Below are positions 24,407 to 35,016 of a DNA stretch of 64,000 bases, piece by piece (within the stretch, counting starts at the first letter, position 1; each line of letters opens with the position of its first letter). A model generated the notes under the pieces. The model saw only the letters and a list, made by a program, of their open reading frames with translations, was not told the origin of the DNA and ran no database searches. The position numbers were made by a program, and so were the translations under genes. Source of the stretch: Xenosphaeropsis pyriputrescens (lineage: Eukaryota > Ascomycota > Leotiomycetes > Phacidiales > Phacidiaceae); NCBI GenBank assembly GCA_022609375.1, contig JAGKQE010000016.1, positions 62,001-126,000 of the forward strand, read 5' to 3'.

Positions 24407-25849
24407 ATGACGGACAAGAGCGCGAAGTATAGGACGGAGATCCAGCAGGTTAGTCGGCTTTCAGTTTCTATCATCAGTCGTTGCGTACGAGGAGGACCGA
24501 ATCAGAGAATCGTGGGTTTGGGGAATGGCAGGATTTGATGGAGAGCGTACCACGTGACGTTGGGGGAATGTCGTCGGAGGTGCCTCTGGTGAGAGGTTTG
24601 GCACTGAAGATTCGTGGTCTGATATTTTAGTACTCGGGAGTTTATTATTTAATTTGGATTCCATCGTTCTCTTTGATTTATTTTTGTTTTAAGGAGGGTT
24701 TTGGTTTGAGCAAGTAGACAAGGTGTTGAGCAATACTTTGTGACTGTTACTATCTTGAAGTGCGGAGATGGCGCATTGAATATCTAAAACTGACATTCCA
24801 TACTGGATAGATGATGTATGTCTCCGGAGAAACCGCCGAAGCCTCCCAAGAAACGACAGGTATGATCGAGGAGATTGTTCGTCAACAAGTTATCGAGATG
24901 GTATGTCTGTTCGGATTTCACATGCTTCAACTCTTGATACTCTAATTGTTTCATTTTAATTATCATCTAATCAATGTACAGCTACGCCAATGCACTGAGC
25001 AGGCTGCCCGTCGTGGTGTCAAGTCCATATCCACGGATGACCTAATATTTCTTATCCGCCATGATCAAGCCAAGGTTTCACGACTCCGCACTTTTCTTTC
25101 CTGGAAAGATGTCCGCAAGAACGTGAAAGATTCCGACGACAAAGGAGGCGACGCTGATCTCGGCGGCGGCGATGAAGCCGTGGGCACCGTTCCGGGTGGT
25201 GGCCCAACCGGTGAGCCGACCAAGAAGCGGAAGAACAAAGTAGGACTTCCCTGGGAAGTGCAGAGTTTGTACAACCAGGAAGTACCTGAACGGGACGAAG
25301 AAGAGGATGACGATGAAGAAGAGATGAACTACGCAACACTGCAGCGCCTCAAGAAGGCCGACGAACGCACAAAGGCCATGTCGAAGGAGGAGTACGTGAC
25401 GTGGTCGGAGTACCGGCAAGCATCCTTCACCTTCCGCAAGGGCAAGCGTTTCAAGGAATGGGCAGGCTTCGGCGTCGTCACCGATAGCAAACCAAACGAT
25501 GACATTGTCGACATACTCGGTTTTTTGACCTTTGAGATCGTCCAGACCCTGACTGAGGAGGCTCTCAAAATCAAGGAGCAGGAAGACCTGCATAAGGAGA
25601 AGACGGGCGTCGAAGACCAGGGTAAGAAGAGGAAGCGTGAAACGGGACTCTTTGATCAGCCATCTGAGGGTCGCACGCCTGTCGAACCGAGACATGTCCA
25701 GGAGGCGTTTAGGAGGTTGCAGACTAGGCCAAAGAAGTCGAGAGCTATGTTGAATTTCTCAAGAGGATTGAATCGTACGCCGCTCAAGCTGGTAAGGTTC
25801 CTTGTGGTCTTCATTCTGCTGCTGTCATACTGATAACATATAGTTTTAA
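24407..25849 (+). CDS. spt3: SAGA subunit Spt3
   Basis: Four exons: 24407-24448, 24811-24900, 24982-25791 and 25844-25849; 315 residues. The N-terminal histone fold reads across exons: AKYRTEIQQMMYVSGETAEAS, IEEIVRQQVIEM, then TEQAARRGVKSISTDDLIFLIRHD. The C-terminal half carries the second histone fold, with FREWAGFG-type (FKEWAGFGVVTDSKPNDDIVDILGF) and TLTEEALKI helices. Spt3 is a TAF13/TAF11-like pair in one chain that helps SAGA deliver TBP to promoters. Intron 1 is unusually long (362 nt) and contains CACGTGACGT. The last exon would encode only Phe and the stop. That rests on a good donor (GTAAGG), a CTGATAAC branch and a TATAG acceptor; if the intron is kept, the protein ends 13 residues later in a hydrophobic tail. 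Confidence 0.93.
24449..24810 (+). other. Long first intron of spt3 with E-box/CRE-like element
   Basis: 362 nt, several times the usual intron length here, GTTAGT..GATAG. It holds CACGTGACGT at 24551-24560, which combines an E-box with a CRE/ATF half-site. It may serve as an intragenic regulatory element or alternative promoter; inference only. Confidence 0.5.
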
Positions 25850-27331
25850 TTGCTGCGGTTGGTATTTTGCGTGGAGTTGGAAATTGGGATCCGATAGTGG
25901 AGTTTTTGTAGGATATCATTGGCTTTGAGATACCAGAGAGTGAATTTGACTGTTTGTCCTAGAAACCATTTGTTTAGTTTGAATCTTAAGATTTAAGTGT
26001 ATCTCATGTGTTCCCTCGCATCCTTGAAGACAATGATTATGAAAGGCATTAGAACTGACAGCAATATTTATACAGTCTAGCTCACTCTACAAAATGACAG
26101 TCGAATTATTACAACCTTCAGTCACACATTTACTTTCATAGAACACCCGTCTTTTACAGGCAAAGCCAGTGGCAGGCAGAGTGGGGACTCGATGAAAGTG
26201 AGTAAGTAGTGGCTGAGATCCATCAGGGGAACGGCGATTATACAAGATCTCATTTGATTTTCAGAGTGGGACCGAAGCACTTGTACAATGATCTTACTAA
26301 GCTATGACAGTGAGTCAAGAAGCTGATGATCTCAAGAAGCTGATGATCTCTGACTAGAGAGAATGTCACTTGATGATGGCGAGAAACGAAATGATGATAA
26401 GTAGAACAATGATGGGGTGGAGATATGCTTATGTGCCTGAAGCCTATACTTAGTACTGCTGCTTCTGCTGTTCTTGATAACCTGTTTTGGTATTCTTGGT
26501 GGATGAACATTTTGATAGTAATAGAGTGGTTTTGTTAAGGAGGTTAAAGAGCGTCCAGTTACAAATTTTCCAAGGATTGGGATTTCTATCCGGTCAGCGC
26601 CACAAGGAATCCCTAGACTTTGTTGAGGCTATAAGGAAAGTCAAGAGGTCTCAATCCTTAGAGCTTTGTATATGTTGGTTTTACTAGCATTTTTGAGACT
26701 AGAGTCTGTTCAGAGCAGAACTCTCGCGCCTATGTGAAGCAACTTTTCTCAAGTATGATTTCAATTATGCTACTATATATAGGATCATAAAATATGCAAA
26801 GTCCAGCCAATACCGAATGATGGATTAGTGTGATGTGAGTCTATCAAATCGCGGATACGTCGAGTTACTGAAACTTGAAGACGCGCAGGAAGAAGGTTTG
26901 TCTTGTAACGACCACACTGCTTGATAGAGCTTGGTGAAGTTGAGATCCCAAGACCAACATACCAACCACCCCATTCCAATCATAGCATCTAGGAACTCCT
27001 GGAGTTGGTGTTATACACTGTACATATTCATGTCATTTGTCCAACCACACAAACAGTAGCCGCAACTTGATCTTGAACTTTCTCTGCCAGATATCAAGCA
27101 CATTACACGCCAAACATGATAGTATGTATTCAGCATTATTTGTGAAGATTCACTTTCGACTTACATCTGCAGGCCTCGTTACCTCAAATACACTTTCATC
27201 TGACGCCGGCAAGCCGCAGGACCTAGTCTAACAAACGCCCCTCGTGCTTGACTCTTTCTTCATTCGAGCCAAAAACGCCAATTTAATACGGAAGTTGCGT
27301 CTCTTGTCTCTTTGTATAAGGTTCGCCCAAA
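25850..27331. other. Intergenic region before zinc-knuckle gene
   Basis: 1.5 kb, AT-rich, with no recognisable gene. The only clear structure is a 17-bp tandem duplication at 26315-26348. The right end (about 27000-27331) is C/T-rich and probably the next gene's promoter and leader. Confidence 0.5.
26315..26348. repeat. Perfect 17-bp tandem duplication
   Basis: The unit TCAAGAAGCTGATGATC occurs twice back to back (26315-26331 and 26332-26348). Confidence 0.9.
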
Positions 27332-28695
27332 ATGTGGAGCTCCCAGCATACAGAGTCGAGCCCTACAAGTCAGATTGAGGTTTCACGGCAGTACGTATGC
27401 AAACGATGCAGCAGAGGTGGTAAGTTGTTATCATTCACTCCTTATGCTATCTTTCCAGCAATTTGTAACTTGTTACAAAATGGACCAGACGCGTCTCGAT
27501 CACATTTGAGTGACTTCTCGTTTGTTGGCGCGCAGCAATTTGCTGACTCTACAAGGCCATCATATCCTCAACTGCCCAACCAACCTTGATCCTTCATACG
27601 ACGTTCCTCCAGAGCATGACTATGAATGCTCAATCTGCCACAAGCTCGGTGAACATTTTGGTACTCTTTGTCCACTCAACCTTACTAGGACCAGTATCAA
27701 CCAGCAGAGAATCCGCCACGCTACGTCTTTTGAAAGGGAAAAATCAGAAGATATGACACGAAGCCGCAGAGGCAGACAAAATCGCCCCAACCCCATTGTT
27801 CATTTTGAATGGGATAAATCTACGATTTATCAACGTGACAGTGCCGAAGGCCGTCTCAGGTTCTCAGATGGATCCGACAATATGGATATGCAAGACTCGG
27901 ACATGGGCGGCGTTGTTGGCATTCATCCTGATAGAATTCGAAATCTTACTGGCGTACAGTATACAAAAATGAAGGTCCAGGAGAGCAACGTTCTCGGAGA
28001 ATCGTCTTCCGGTGCCAATGCTGAGCCAGTTGCGCAGAGGGTTATCAGTAGCATGAAGAGAAAGATGGATGATGATCACTATGACGGTCAGTTCCTTAAC
28101 TCGAAGATGAGACGACAGAAACATCGTGAAGCTCAAAGGCTTCGTGGGGAGTTCGGCCCTCCACTAAGTGCGGCTTCTCCTCACACCGAAGCTAATTCTC
28201 TGGGGACAGACGAGCGCGAGAAGAAGGGTATCAAGCTCTCAGATGCATGTTCTCTTGAAACAGCCTATTTTTTAGACGAGACTACAGCACCTGTCGAGGA
28301 TACTCAAGCATCAAGATCTGGTGTCAAGATTCATAGTCCTCAGGTCGTTTATCTTTTCCAGCTCCACCCTAACATTAGCTTTAAACGTGCGCGAAGAGTC
28401 ACGGCTCTTGACATGTGGGAGCGGGATGAGCAAGACTTTTCTAGGAGAGCTGAAAGCAACGATGATGATTGTTTCTCCTGCGCTTCGTAAGTGTTCAGCT
28501 ATCGTTGCTCTTCTCCACCAACTAAAGGAGGTATTTAGTTCTGTGCCGACAAGCCCACTTGGTAGCAGCGATGAGGAGCCCTACCAATCGCAGGATTATG
28601 AGGCAGATAACGAAAACGAATATAGAAAGAAGAACCATGGCATGCCAACTGGGCGTCTTCTTCATGAGGACGATGAGATGGAATATGACAACTAA
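27332..28695 (+). CDS. Zinc-knuckle protein of unknown function
   Basis: Three exons: 27332-27419, 27556-28486 and 28539-28695; 391 residues. Near the N-terminus, YVCKRCSRGGHHILNCPTN gives a CX2CX4HX4C knuckle (C23, C26, H31, C36), split by intron 1. A second, looser motif follows, ECSICHKLGEHFGTLC (CX2CX5HX4C). The first resembles the knuckle of Mpe1/RBBP6-type RNA-processing proteins, but no DWNN ubiquitin-like or RING domain is visible, so orthology is not claimed. The middle is basic and disordered (MKRKMDDDHYDG, MRRQKHREAQRLRGEF). The tail is acidic (EADNENE, EDDEMEYDN). Likely nuclear and RNA-binding, by inference. The last intron (52 nt, GTAAGT..TTTAG) is needed to reach the acidic tail; without it the protein would stop at 28490. 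Confidence 0.72.
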
Positions 28696-28925
28696 CAACT
28701 TGCCATACGCCCATTGCCTACGGTAAGCATGTTGTCGTCGAGGTCACCAAGCTCGGTGTTCATGGAAATCATCTTTTGGGAGCAATTCGGTGTCTCTTTT
28801 TGAACGATAGTAGTGTACTCGATTGATTTTCATCGTCGTGGTATTCTAGGTAAATATCAAAACAGCAGTCTGCTATAGCTCTATTAGCTCCGAAACTAGC
28901 TAGCCCTCAATGCAACTTCAAACCC

Positions 28926-30102
28926 TCAAAGTAGCTTTTCAAGCTCCTTAGCCGTATCTTTTAAACTATCTCGGAACCCAATGAACTCAACCCCCATAAC
29001 CCTCTTCGCCTTTTCATTACTTATCCCAGCAACCTCTTCTGGATAGTGCACAAATCCCTCTCCGTACCCCGCATACCCCTTTCCTGGCTCTCCCTTCAAC
29101 ATCTTCCCCTCACGCTCGGGATACAACTCGTGCAAGATATCAGCAGCAGCCTGATTCGGTCCGAACCCACCCACTGAAATGAAGCGCTCGCCATCTGATT
29201 CTTTGGCGTGCTCAAAGGCCCACACATGCATCGTCGCAACATCTCGCACGTCTACGAAATTGCCTTTCCCGATGTTCGGCGGCATATCTGGGACACAGCC
29301 CGAGAAGATGGCCCAGATAGGCTTTAGCGACTCGTTCAGCTTCTCGGACGCACTGGCGAGCTGAGCGGGTGGGCCGATTACTACCGAGGGGTTGATGACC
29401 GAGATGGAGAAGGGCGGTCTCTTCTCATCCCGGAACTTCCAGACCGCCCGCTCTGCTGCCGTCTTGCTGGCGCCGTACAGTAGCCCTGGCGCACTCCTGA
29501 TGCCGGCTTTGCGGTCGGCCTCTGCTTTGTCCAGGAAGTCGTGCGCGAAGTTCAGCTCTGTTATCGCCGTGTTTGGCTGGGAGATTGGGTTGGACACTGC
29601 GGCGACTGAGGACGTCACTACTACTGAGGAGAGCTGGGGACCGCATTTAAGGGCTGTGTTGAGGAGCGTGAGCGTTCCGTTCAGGGCTGGGTAAATCACG
29701 CTCTCGTAGGAGTCGTTGGCGAAGTTCACGGGCGAGGCCACGTGGAGGATGGCATGGACACCTGAGGATTTTAGTCTGGGGTTTTCCCTGGCTTCTTGGA
29801 TAATCTAGCCGCTGGGATGAACGGGGAGTGAGGGGATTTGTTACTTGAAAGTGTGTGGACTTACCTTGTGCTGCGGCATCAAAGGCTCCACTAACGGTTA
29901 TGTCTGGCACCTCGAAGATCTCAACACGCTCTTTGTATGGTGCGTAGGCACCATCTACAAGTGCTTGTGCACTTGCTTTGCTTCGTGATGTTCCCCGCAG
30001 GTGGTAACCTTTCTTCAGGATCGAGAGGCCGGTGACGCTGGCGATATAGCCGTTGATTCCTGTGACGAGCACGGTCTTGCCGTTGCTTGCTGGAAGAGAC
30101 AT
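28926..30102 (-). CDS. GRE2-like NAD(P)-dependent extended SDR reductase
   Basis: Two exons on the minus strand, 29865-30102 and 28926-29761, separated by a 103-nt intron (GTAAGT..CTCAG); 357 residues. The N-terminal Rossmann motif is VLVTGINGYIAS (residues 11-22), with a following RGTSRSKAS stretch that suits NADPH. The catalytic residues are visible: Ser near 130-131 (VVTSSVAA) and YGASK (Y175, K179). A substrate-side motif VINPSVVIGPP follows. This is the layout of Gre2/methylglyoxal or ketone reductases and dihydroflavonol-4-reductase-like enzymes. The true substrate cannot be read from the sequence. The ATG at 30102 is preferred over a longer frame that begins only at a TTG. It is tail-to-tail with the zinc-knuckle gene (230 bp). 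Confidence 0.9.
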
Positions 30103-30873
30103 TATCTTTGATACAATAGCCAACTTGGGGCGTGATAATTGAAAGTCTAGCGATCGATCTTTGATGATTATGAGAAGAAGTCGGTGTATGATCTGTGGGG
30201 ATACAAGCTGGTTGTTATATAGACCCAGTACAAGTATCTGCAGGATGATTACCCTTTATACAGGGCTAATATGGAAGGATTGGATCCACATGCCGTGCTG
30301 TCATGCTGCAGCTGATGGACATCTGATTCAATGCCATGTTCTATACTAGGACCCATTGAATATCATGGGGATTAGAAGGATAGTCCTTATTGCCGACAGA
30401 TTTGAAGTGATTATGCGGAAGCAAGGTTATTAAGTCCGAATGATAACCGAGGGTTCACGAACATATGGCGATGATAGAATGGTCACGTCTTTTTGGACCC
30501 GGACTAGATGATATAACAAATGAAGTTCTTGAACATACATAGAGCCACATTGAATCACCTTGGCTATCTGAGTTTCAAGTCTGGTACTCAGGATATCGCA
30601 TTATTAGGAAGTGAGTATTATCAATCCAGGTAATAATACGTAGATAATAATCTCACTCGGCGCCTAAAATTCGGCCTCACTTACTGCCTGGCACTAATAA
30701 GGAAGTACGTAGGTACTTATGCTGATTGCACCTTTATGCTTTGTCGCTCACCGTATATCCATGCGATGAGGTCGGAGATAACTGGTGTGTCTCCGCCGAC
30801 ATATGCATAGGGCTGGCCTTGAGGATATCCACGACCTCCTGACAGACGACAGTACGCAAACGCAGTCGCCAAG
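30103..30873. other. Divergent intergenic region, reductase / AP-2 sigma
   Basis: 771 bp between the reductase start and the AP-2 sigma start. AT-rich, with one CGTAGGTACTTA word near 30707. No further gene is supported. Confidence 0.5.
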
Positions 30874-31412
30874 ATGGTCTTGTCATTCATTCTGATCCAA
30901 AATAGACAGTAAGTTACCTCCAATGATAATTGATCTACACTACTAACTTCACAAAGAGGAAAAACACGCCTTGCGAAATGGTATGTACCATACACAGACG
31001 ATGAGAAGATCAAGGTCAAGGGCGAGGTAATCCTCCCTCCCATTCTTCGATTCTTACCAGTCTTCTAACGCTCTTGCAACAGGTCCACAGACTTGTAGCG
31101 CCGCGCGACCAAAAATACCAATCCAATTTCGTCGAGTTCCGTAACAACAAGATCGTGTACCGGCGGTACGCAGGCCTGTTCTTCTGCGCCTGCGTCGACG
31201 CCAACGACAATGAGCTGGCTTACCTCGAGGCCATCCATTTCTTCGTCGAGGTGCTCGACAGCTTCTTCGGGAACGTGTGCGAGTTAGATCTCGTCTTTAA
31301 TTTCTACAAGGTCTACGCTATTCTCGATGAGGTCTTCCTGGCTGGTGAGGTTGAGGAGACGAGTAAGCAGGTCGTATTGACGAGGTTGGAGCATTTAGAT
31401 AAATTGGAATAA
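30874..31412 (+). CDS. aps2: AP-2 clathrin adaptor sigma subunit
   Basis: Three exons: 30874-30908, 30957-31026 and 31083-31412; 144 residues, the normal size for adaptor sigma chains. The spliced N-terminus reads MVLSFILIQNRQGKTRLAKWY. Then come HRLVAPRDQKYQSNFVEFRNNK-type and YRRYAGLFFCACVD segments, LAYLEAIHFFVEVLDSFFGNV and the helix ending in EVFLAGEVEETSK. These are hallmarks of sigma2, which binds acidic-dileucine sorting signals in the AP-2 endocytic complex at the plasma membrane. Intron 1 is only 48 nt and has a perfect TACTAAC branch site; its acceptor (AAAG) is fixed by reading phase. Confidence 0.95.
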
Positions 31413-31775
31413 GGCCGATGTTTTATAATGGGCCAGGAATGGTAATATCGCATTGCATGGCGTTCGGGGGCTATAGATGAGCCAGGGAGTTGGGTTGGGG
31501 TATCTGCTATCGCGGCTGCTGAGGGAAATGAAAATAGTCATAAAAGCTCAAAGGCACTGCTGCCCGTTTTGAATCATGTCAAGTGGCTCCTTCTTTATAA
31601 ATGTCTGCACCATAAAAGAATGAGTAGGTTTCAGTTTGCGCTTTCTTGCCTACCTTCGCTCAACATCAACAAGCATAAATGAATAGTTATTCTCGTCGTC
31701 AACATTAACCCATGAACAATCTTTATTTCTACATCTTCTAACACCCAACAACCTCTTGACCAAAAGGCGTCAGTT
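31413..31775. other. Short intergenic region
   Basis: 363 bp between aps2 and the next small gene. It should hold the aps2 3' UTR and a compact promoter; no distinct elements are seen. Confidence 0.5.
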
Positions 31776-32321
31776 ATGGCATCAACAAGACCAAGAAATC
31801 GCCTGCGCACTTCACAGAAAGTAAGCTCCCCTTCTAAGATTATCCAAGCACTGTCTAAGACCCACAGGCAAGGAGAACCCATCGCTCCGCAAACTCTTCG
31901 TCTTCGGGACCATCAGGCAATATCGAAGCATTATTGAACACTCTCAGAGAGGCGAAGAAGAACGCTGAGGATTCTAGAGCTCGCAAGGAGAGCCTAGCGC
32001 TTGATATCGATACTCTCCAACCCGTATGCCTTCCCTCGTCGTTCATAACATTACGGTAGTGGCTGACACAAGGTAGCACCCAAACGAAGTCTACGGGTTT
32101 CTCTCTGCGGATGTTAGCAAGTGGATGGTGTATGCGATGGGAACAATCATGGCTGCTGTGTTGGGGTATTCCTTGCGGGCATCTGAAATGAAGGCAGGTA
32201 TGAGGTATTGGCTCGGGCTTAATTGGTGACCGGGTTCTTACTTCCATTGACTGGAACAGCAAGCGTTTTTTTATTGTGCTCTATACTTCAACTCAGCGAA
32301 TCGAATACTGTTTTGAGTTGA
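31776..32321 (+). CDS. Small single-span membrane protein, hypothetical
   Basis: Modelled from four small exons: 31776-31820, 31868-32023, 32077-32197 and 32260-32321, about 127 residues. None of the exons stands out as an ORF alone, but the GTAAGC..CACAG, GTATGC..GGTAG and GTATGA..AACAG sites keep phase. Visible parts: a basic Arg/Ser-rich start, a charged helix (EALLNTLREAKKNAEDSRARKESLALDID) that could form a coiled coil, then one hydrophobic segment (WMVYAMGTIMAAVLGYSL) and a short second hydrophobic patch. If the last intron is not removed, the protein ends ten residues later (GMRYWLGLNW). No family recognised. An organelle-membrane subunit is possible, but this is a guess. Confidence 0.5.
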
Positions 32322-33016
32322 TGTGGCTGGATGCGTTGTTTACTGGCTCGGTCGTCCCGAAACCAATGATATGCAACGGTGATAGTGTGATATACTGTCA
32401 CTGTGATACAGCCGAGTCGACTTTGAGGGGCGAATACAAGAAGTAACAATAGTAGGAAGGAGAAGAGGAATCTCAAAAGAAGGAAAAGTAAAGCAGAATA
32501 GTGCTGAACGAAAGTTAAACCAGCAAAAGACCAATGGATAGAGGATTAAAGTCTCGTGTCACATTACAGAATTGTTTTTTTTGGATTTTACTATTCATTT
32601 GTTCGTTGGTTGCTATTTTGCGTTCTTGATTATCTTGCCAATGTTTAGGGTGGGGAGTCATGACCGCTACGCCAGTCACTCCTTGGATGCACATATATGG
32701 TCTGCTTGGGATTATGTTGTATTGAGCAGTTGATTTCAGGGTACTGGGAATGAGTTATGGGACTGGGGAAAGGCTGTATAGCAATGTGGGCTCCATTTTG
32801 TTTGAATATACGATGCAATACAACAGGTCCATTGTAACCAGAAACAATACATCATTGAATGTTTATTTATCTTACAGAATCTTTGTTCGTAATGAAAAGG
32901 TATAGAGAAATCATTCAAATAAAATACATTAACCAGCTCTTGATATCTCGGCACTTCCAACCCCATCAACACTTCTGTTTTGTCTATTTTCGATCATCCG
33001 GTTTCCGAGTCACTTC
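32322..33016. other. Convergent intergenic region
   Basis: 695 bp between two converging genes. AT-rich; T-run near 32573-32583. No gene or repeat is supported. Confidence 0.5.
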
Positions 33017-35016
33017 TCACTTCTTAGTTGAAGATGACTTGCTCGAGCTTGAGGTTTTTGTGCTCGAGGTCTTGGTGCTTGAGGTGGTTGCCTTTGTAGT
33101 CACAGTAGACAGTGTACTCCTAGGAGTAGTAGAAGAAGACGACGATGTGGCCAAAGTTGGTGTGGCGGATGGCGCCACCGATGCGGAAGAGCTACTCTTG
33201 ACGTTCCCACTATAATAGTCATCAAGAGCCTTCTCAGCGCCCTCAGCATCATAGGCATCAAGTCCGGAGAAGTTAGGCAGCAGTTCTTCCATGATATGTG
33301 TCTTCTCGAAGGCCTGGGTATCAATCTTCTTGGATCTCCAGCGCTCCTCCATCGGATCGATGAATTTCGTGGTTTCAGAGTACCCCCAATCCGATAGTGA
33401 GGTTACATTGAAGGCCGCCATCATATCGTGATCTTCATGTATGAGATTGTGACAGTGGAACATGTAGACACCGTCCCAGGGGCTGTACTTTGCAAGCACT
33501 TGAACCTTTTCGTTTGTACCGAGCAGTACGACATCTTTCAGCCCCTGCTTCTCGTACTCAAGGACTGGACGCTTTCCACCCGTCCGTGAGATTATCTGGA
33601 AATCAACAAGGTGAATGTGTACTGGGTGACTCCATCCTCCGCTGTTATTCTGAAGTTCCCAGATTTCTGTGGCGCCACGAGGGGGTTTTGCAAGAATGCG
33701 ATTCTTGGCGTCCGAAAATGCGACCCCGTTGACTTGCCATTCCCCATTGCTTCTTTCAAATTTGAAAGTGCGATCAACGCCAGTCTTTGGTTTTGGAAGC
33801 TGCAACGTAGAGAGGGTGGAGGGCACTTCGTTGTTTTTTGAGTCCGTTACTGTATCACCGACAACAAATTGCATGACTTTGTCAGTGGAGTTGTAATCCT
33901 CGTCCGCCTGAACATCTCGGTTATTACGCATGGTTACGTTCTTGTTCTTGAAATCTGAGAAGTCGACGACGATATCCCAGCGTTCTGCCATGGCAATATC
34001 GAGCTGCGTAGTAACTACAGACTTCCCAAGAAGACCCGCGTCTGAGGCGATAACAGTGAAGGGGATCCTCGTGCCAGCTTTCTTGCTATCTTCGAGATAT
34101 AGTTGGAAAGTACGGCTGATCGAACCATCGAGTACTCTGAAGCGGTATTTTCGAGGCTCGACTTGGAAATATGGCCATGGTTGACCGTTGACCTGGATCA
34201 CATCTCCGTACAAGCTGACACGTTCGTCTTTTGGCGAAAACAAATCACCATCTTTCTGGTACTGTTTGGCAGATAAGCCAAGTGGGATGTCGTATTTACC
34301 ACTTGGGAGGCCAAGAGTATCCTCTGCCGGGTCATGCAATATATAGAATCCTGCTTGACCGTAATATGAATTCTCTGCTGTGTGTCCTACGGCGTGATCC
34401 TTGTTCTTTATCAGTACTGGGAGCTTTGTATTCGGATGAAACTACTCACATGATACCATAGTGTACGGGCTTTTTGGTTGTTTGGGTAGTAATAATCCTT
34501 ATACTCGCCAGGTTTCGTGACATCTTCAGCCCAGCCATCGAATGGTGCCCGACCTATATCAGTCAGTATACATGTATGTAGCTGTTTTCTTTAATACTTA
34601 CTATATGAGCCATGGAGGTGTACAGAGTTGTCCAAGGTTCCATGATTTATGAATCGCACGACAGCTTCCTCCCCCTTTTCCATGCGGAAAGTAGGACCTG
34701 GTGATATTCCATCATAGCCAACCAAGTTTGCAGGCTTCAACTTGGAGTATACTTGCTGTTGAAATGCCTTGATCTCAAGCTCATAATAGTTGATGATTCG
34801 ACCAGTCTTGGGATTCTTATACTGGCTGGTCCCTGTTAGTTTCAGATGACGAATATCGAATACTAGGACCTACTATTTGACTTCCTTGGTCGGAGCAATA
34901 GGCAACTTATTTTGGAAAATTTCCGTGTATACTGGGCTCAACCAATCATCGTCTCCTGCGAGCGCAAATGGAGTCAAAGCCAGCCAGGCTGCGAGGAGAT
35001 ATGTCCAATGGTACAT
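33017..35016 (-). CDS. Secreted bilirubin-oxidase-like multicopper oxidase
   Basis: Four exons on the minus strand: 34874-35016, 34602-34825, 34450-34553 and 33017-34399; 617 residues. A signal peptide ends near LTPFALAG. The four copper-binding segments are intact: HLHG (117-120), HDH (157-159, split by intron 3), HPVHIH (415-420) and HCHNLIH (472-478) with Met483 five residues on. Met as axial T1 ligand and the HEDHDMM context match bilirubin oxidase/CotA-type enzymes rather than classical laccases. The expected reaction is four-electron reduction of O2 to water coupled to oxidation of a phenolic, pigment or metal substrate. The last ~60 residues are a Ser/Thr/Lys linker, probably O-glycosylated. 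It has no hydrophobic tail, so no GPI anchor. Introns are 48, 48 and 50 nt. Confidence 0.92.

Noticed and set aside
12761..32321. Chromatin or trafficking gene cluster
   Set aside because: Several genes share broad themes, but they lie on both strands with ordinary spacing and unrelated neighbours; this looks like chance rather than a functional cluster.
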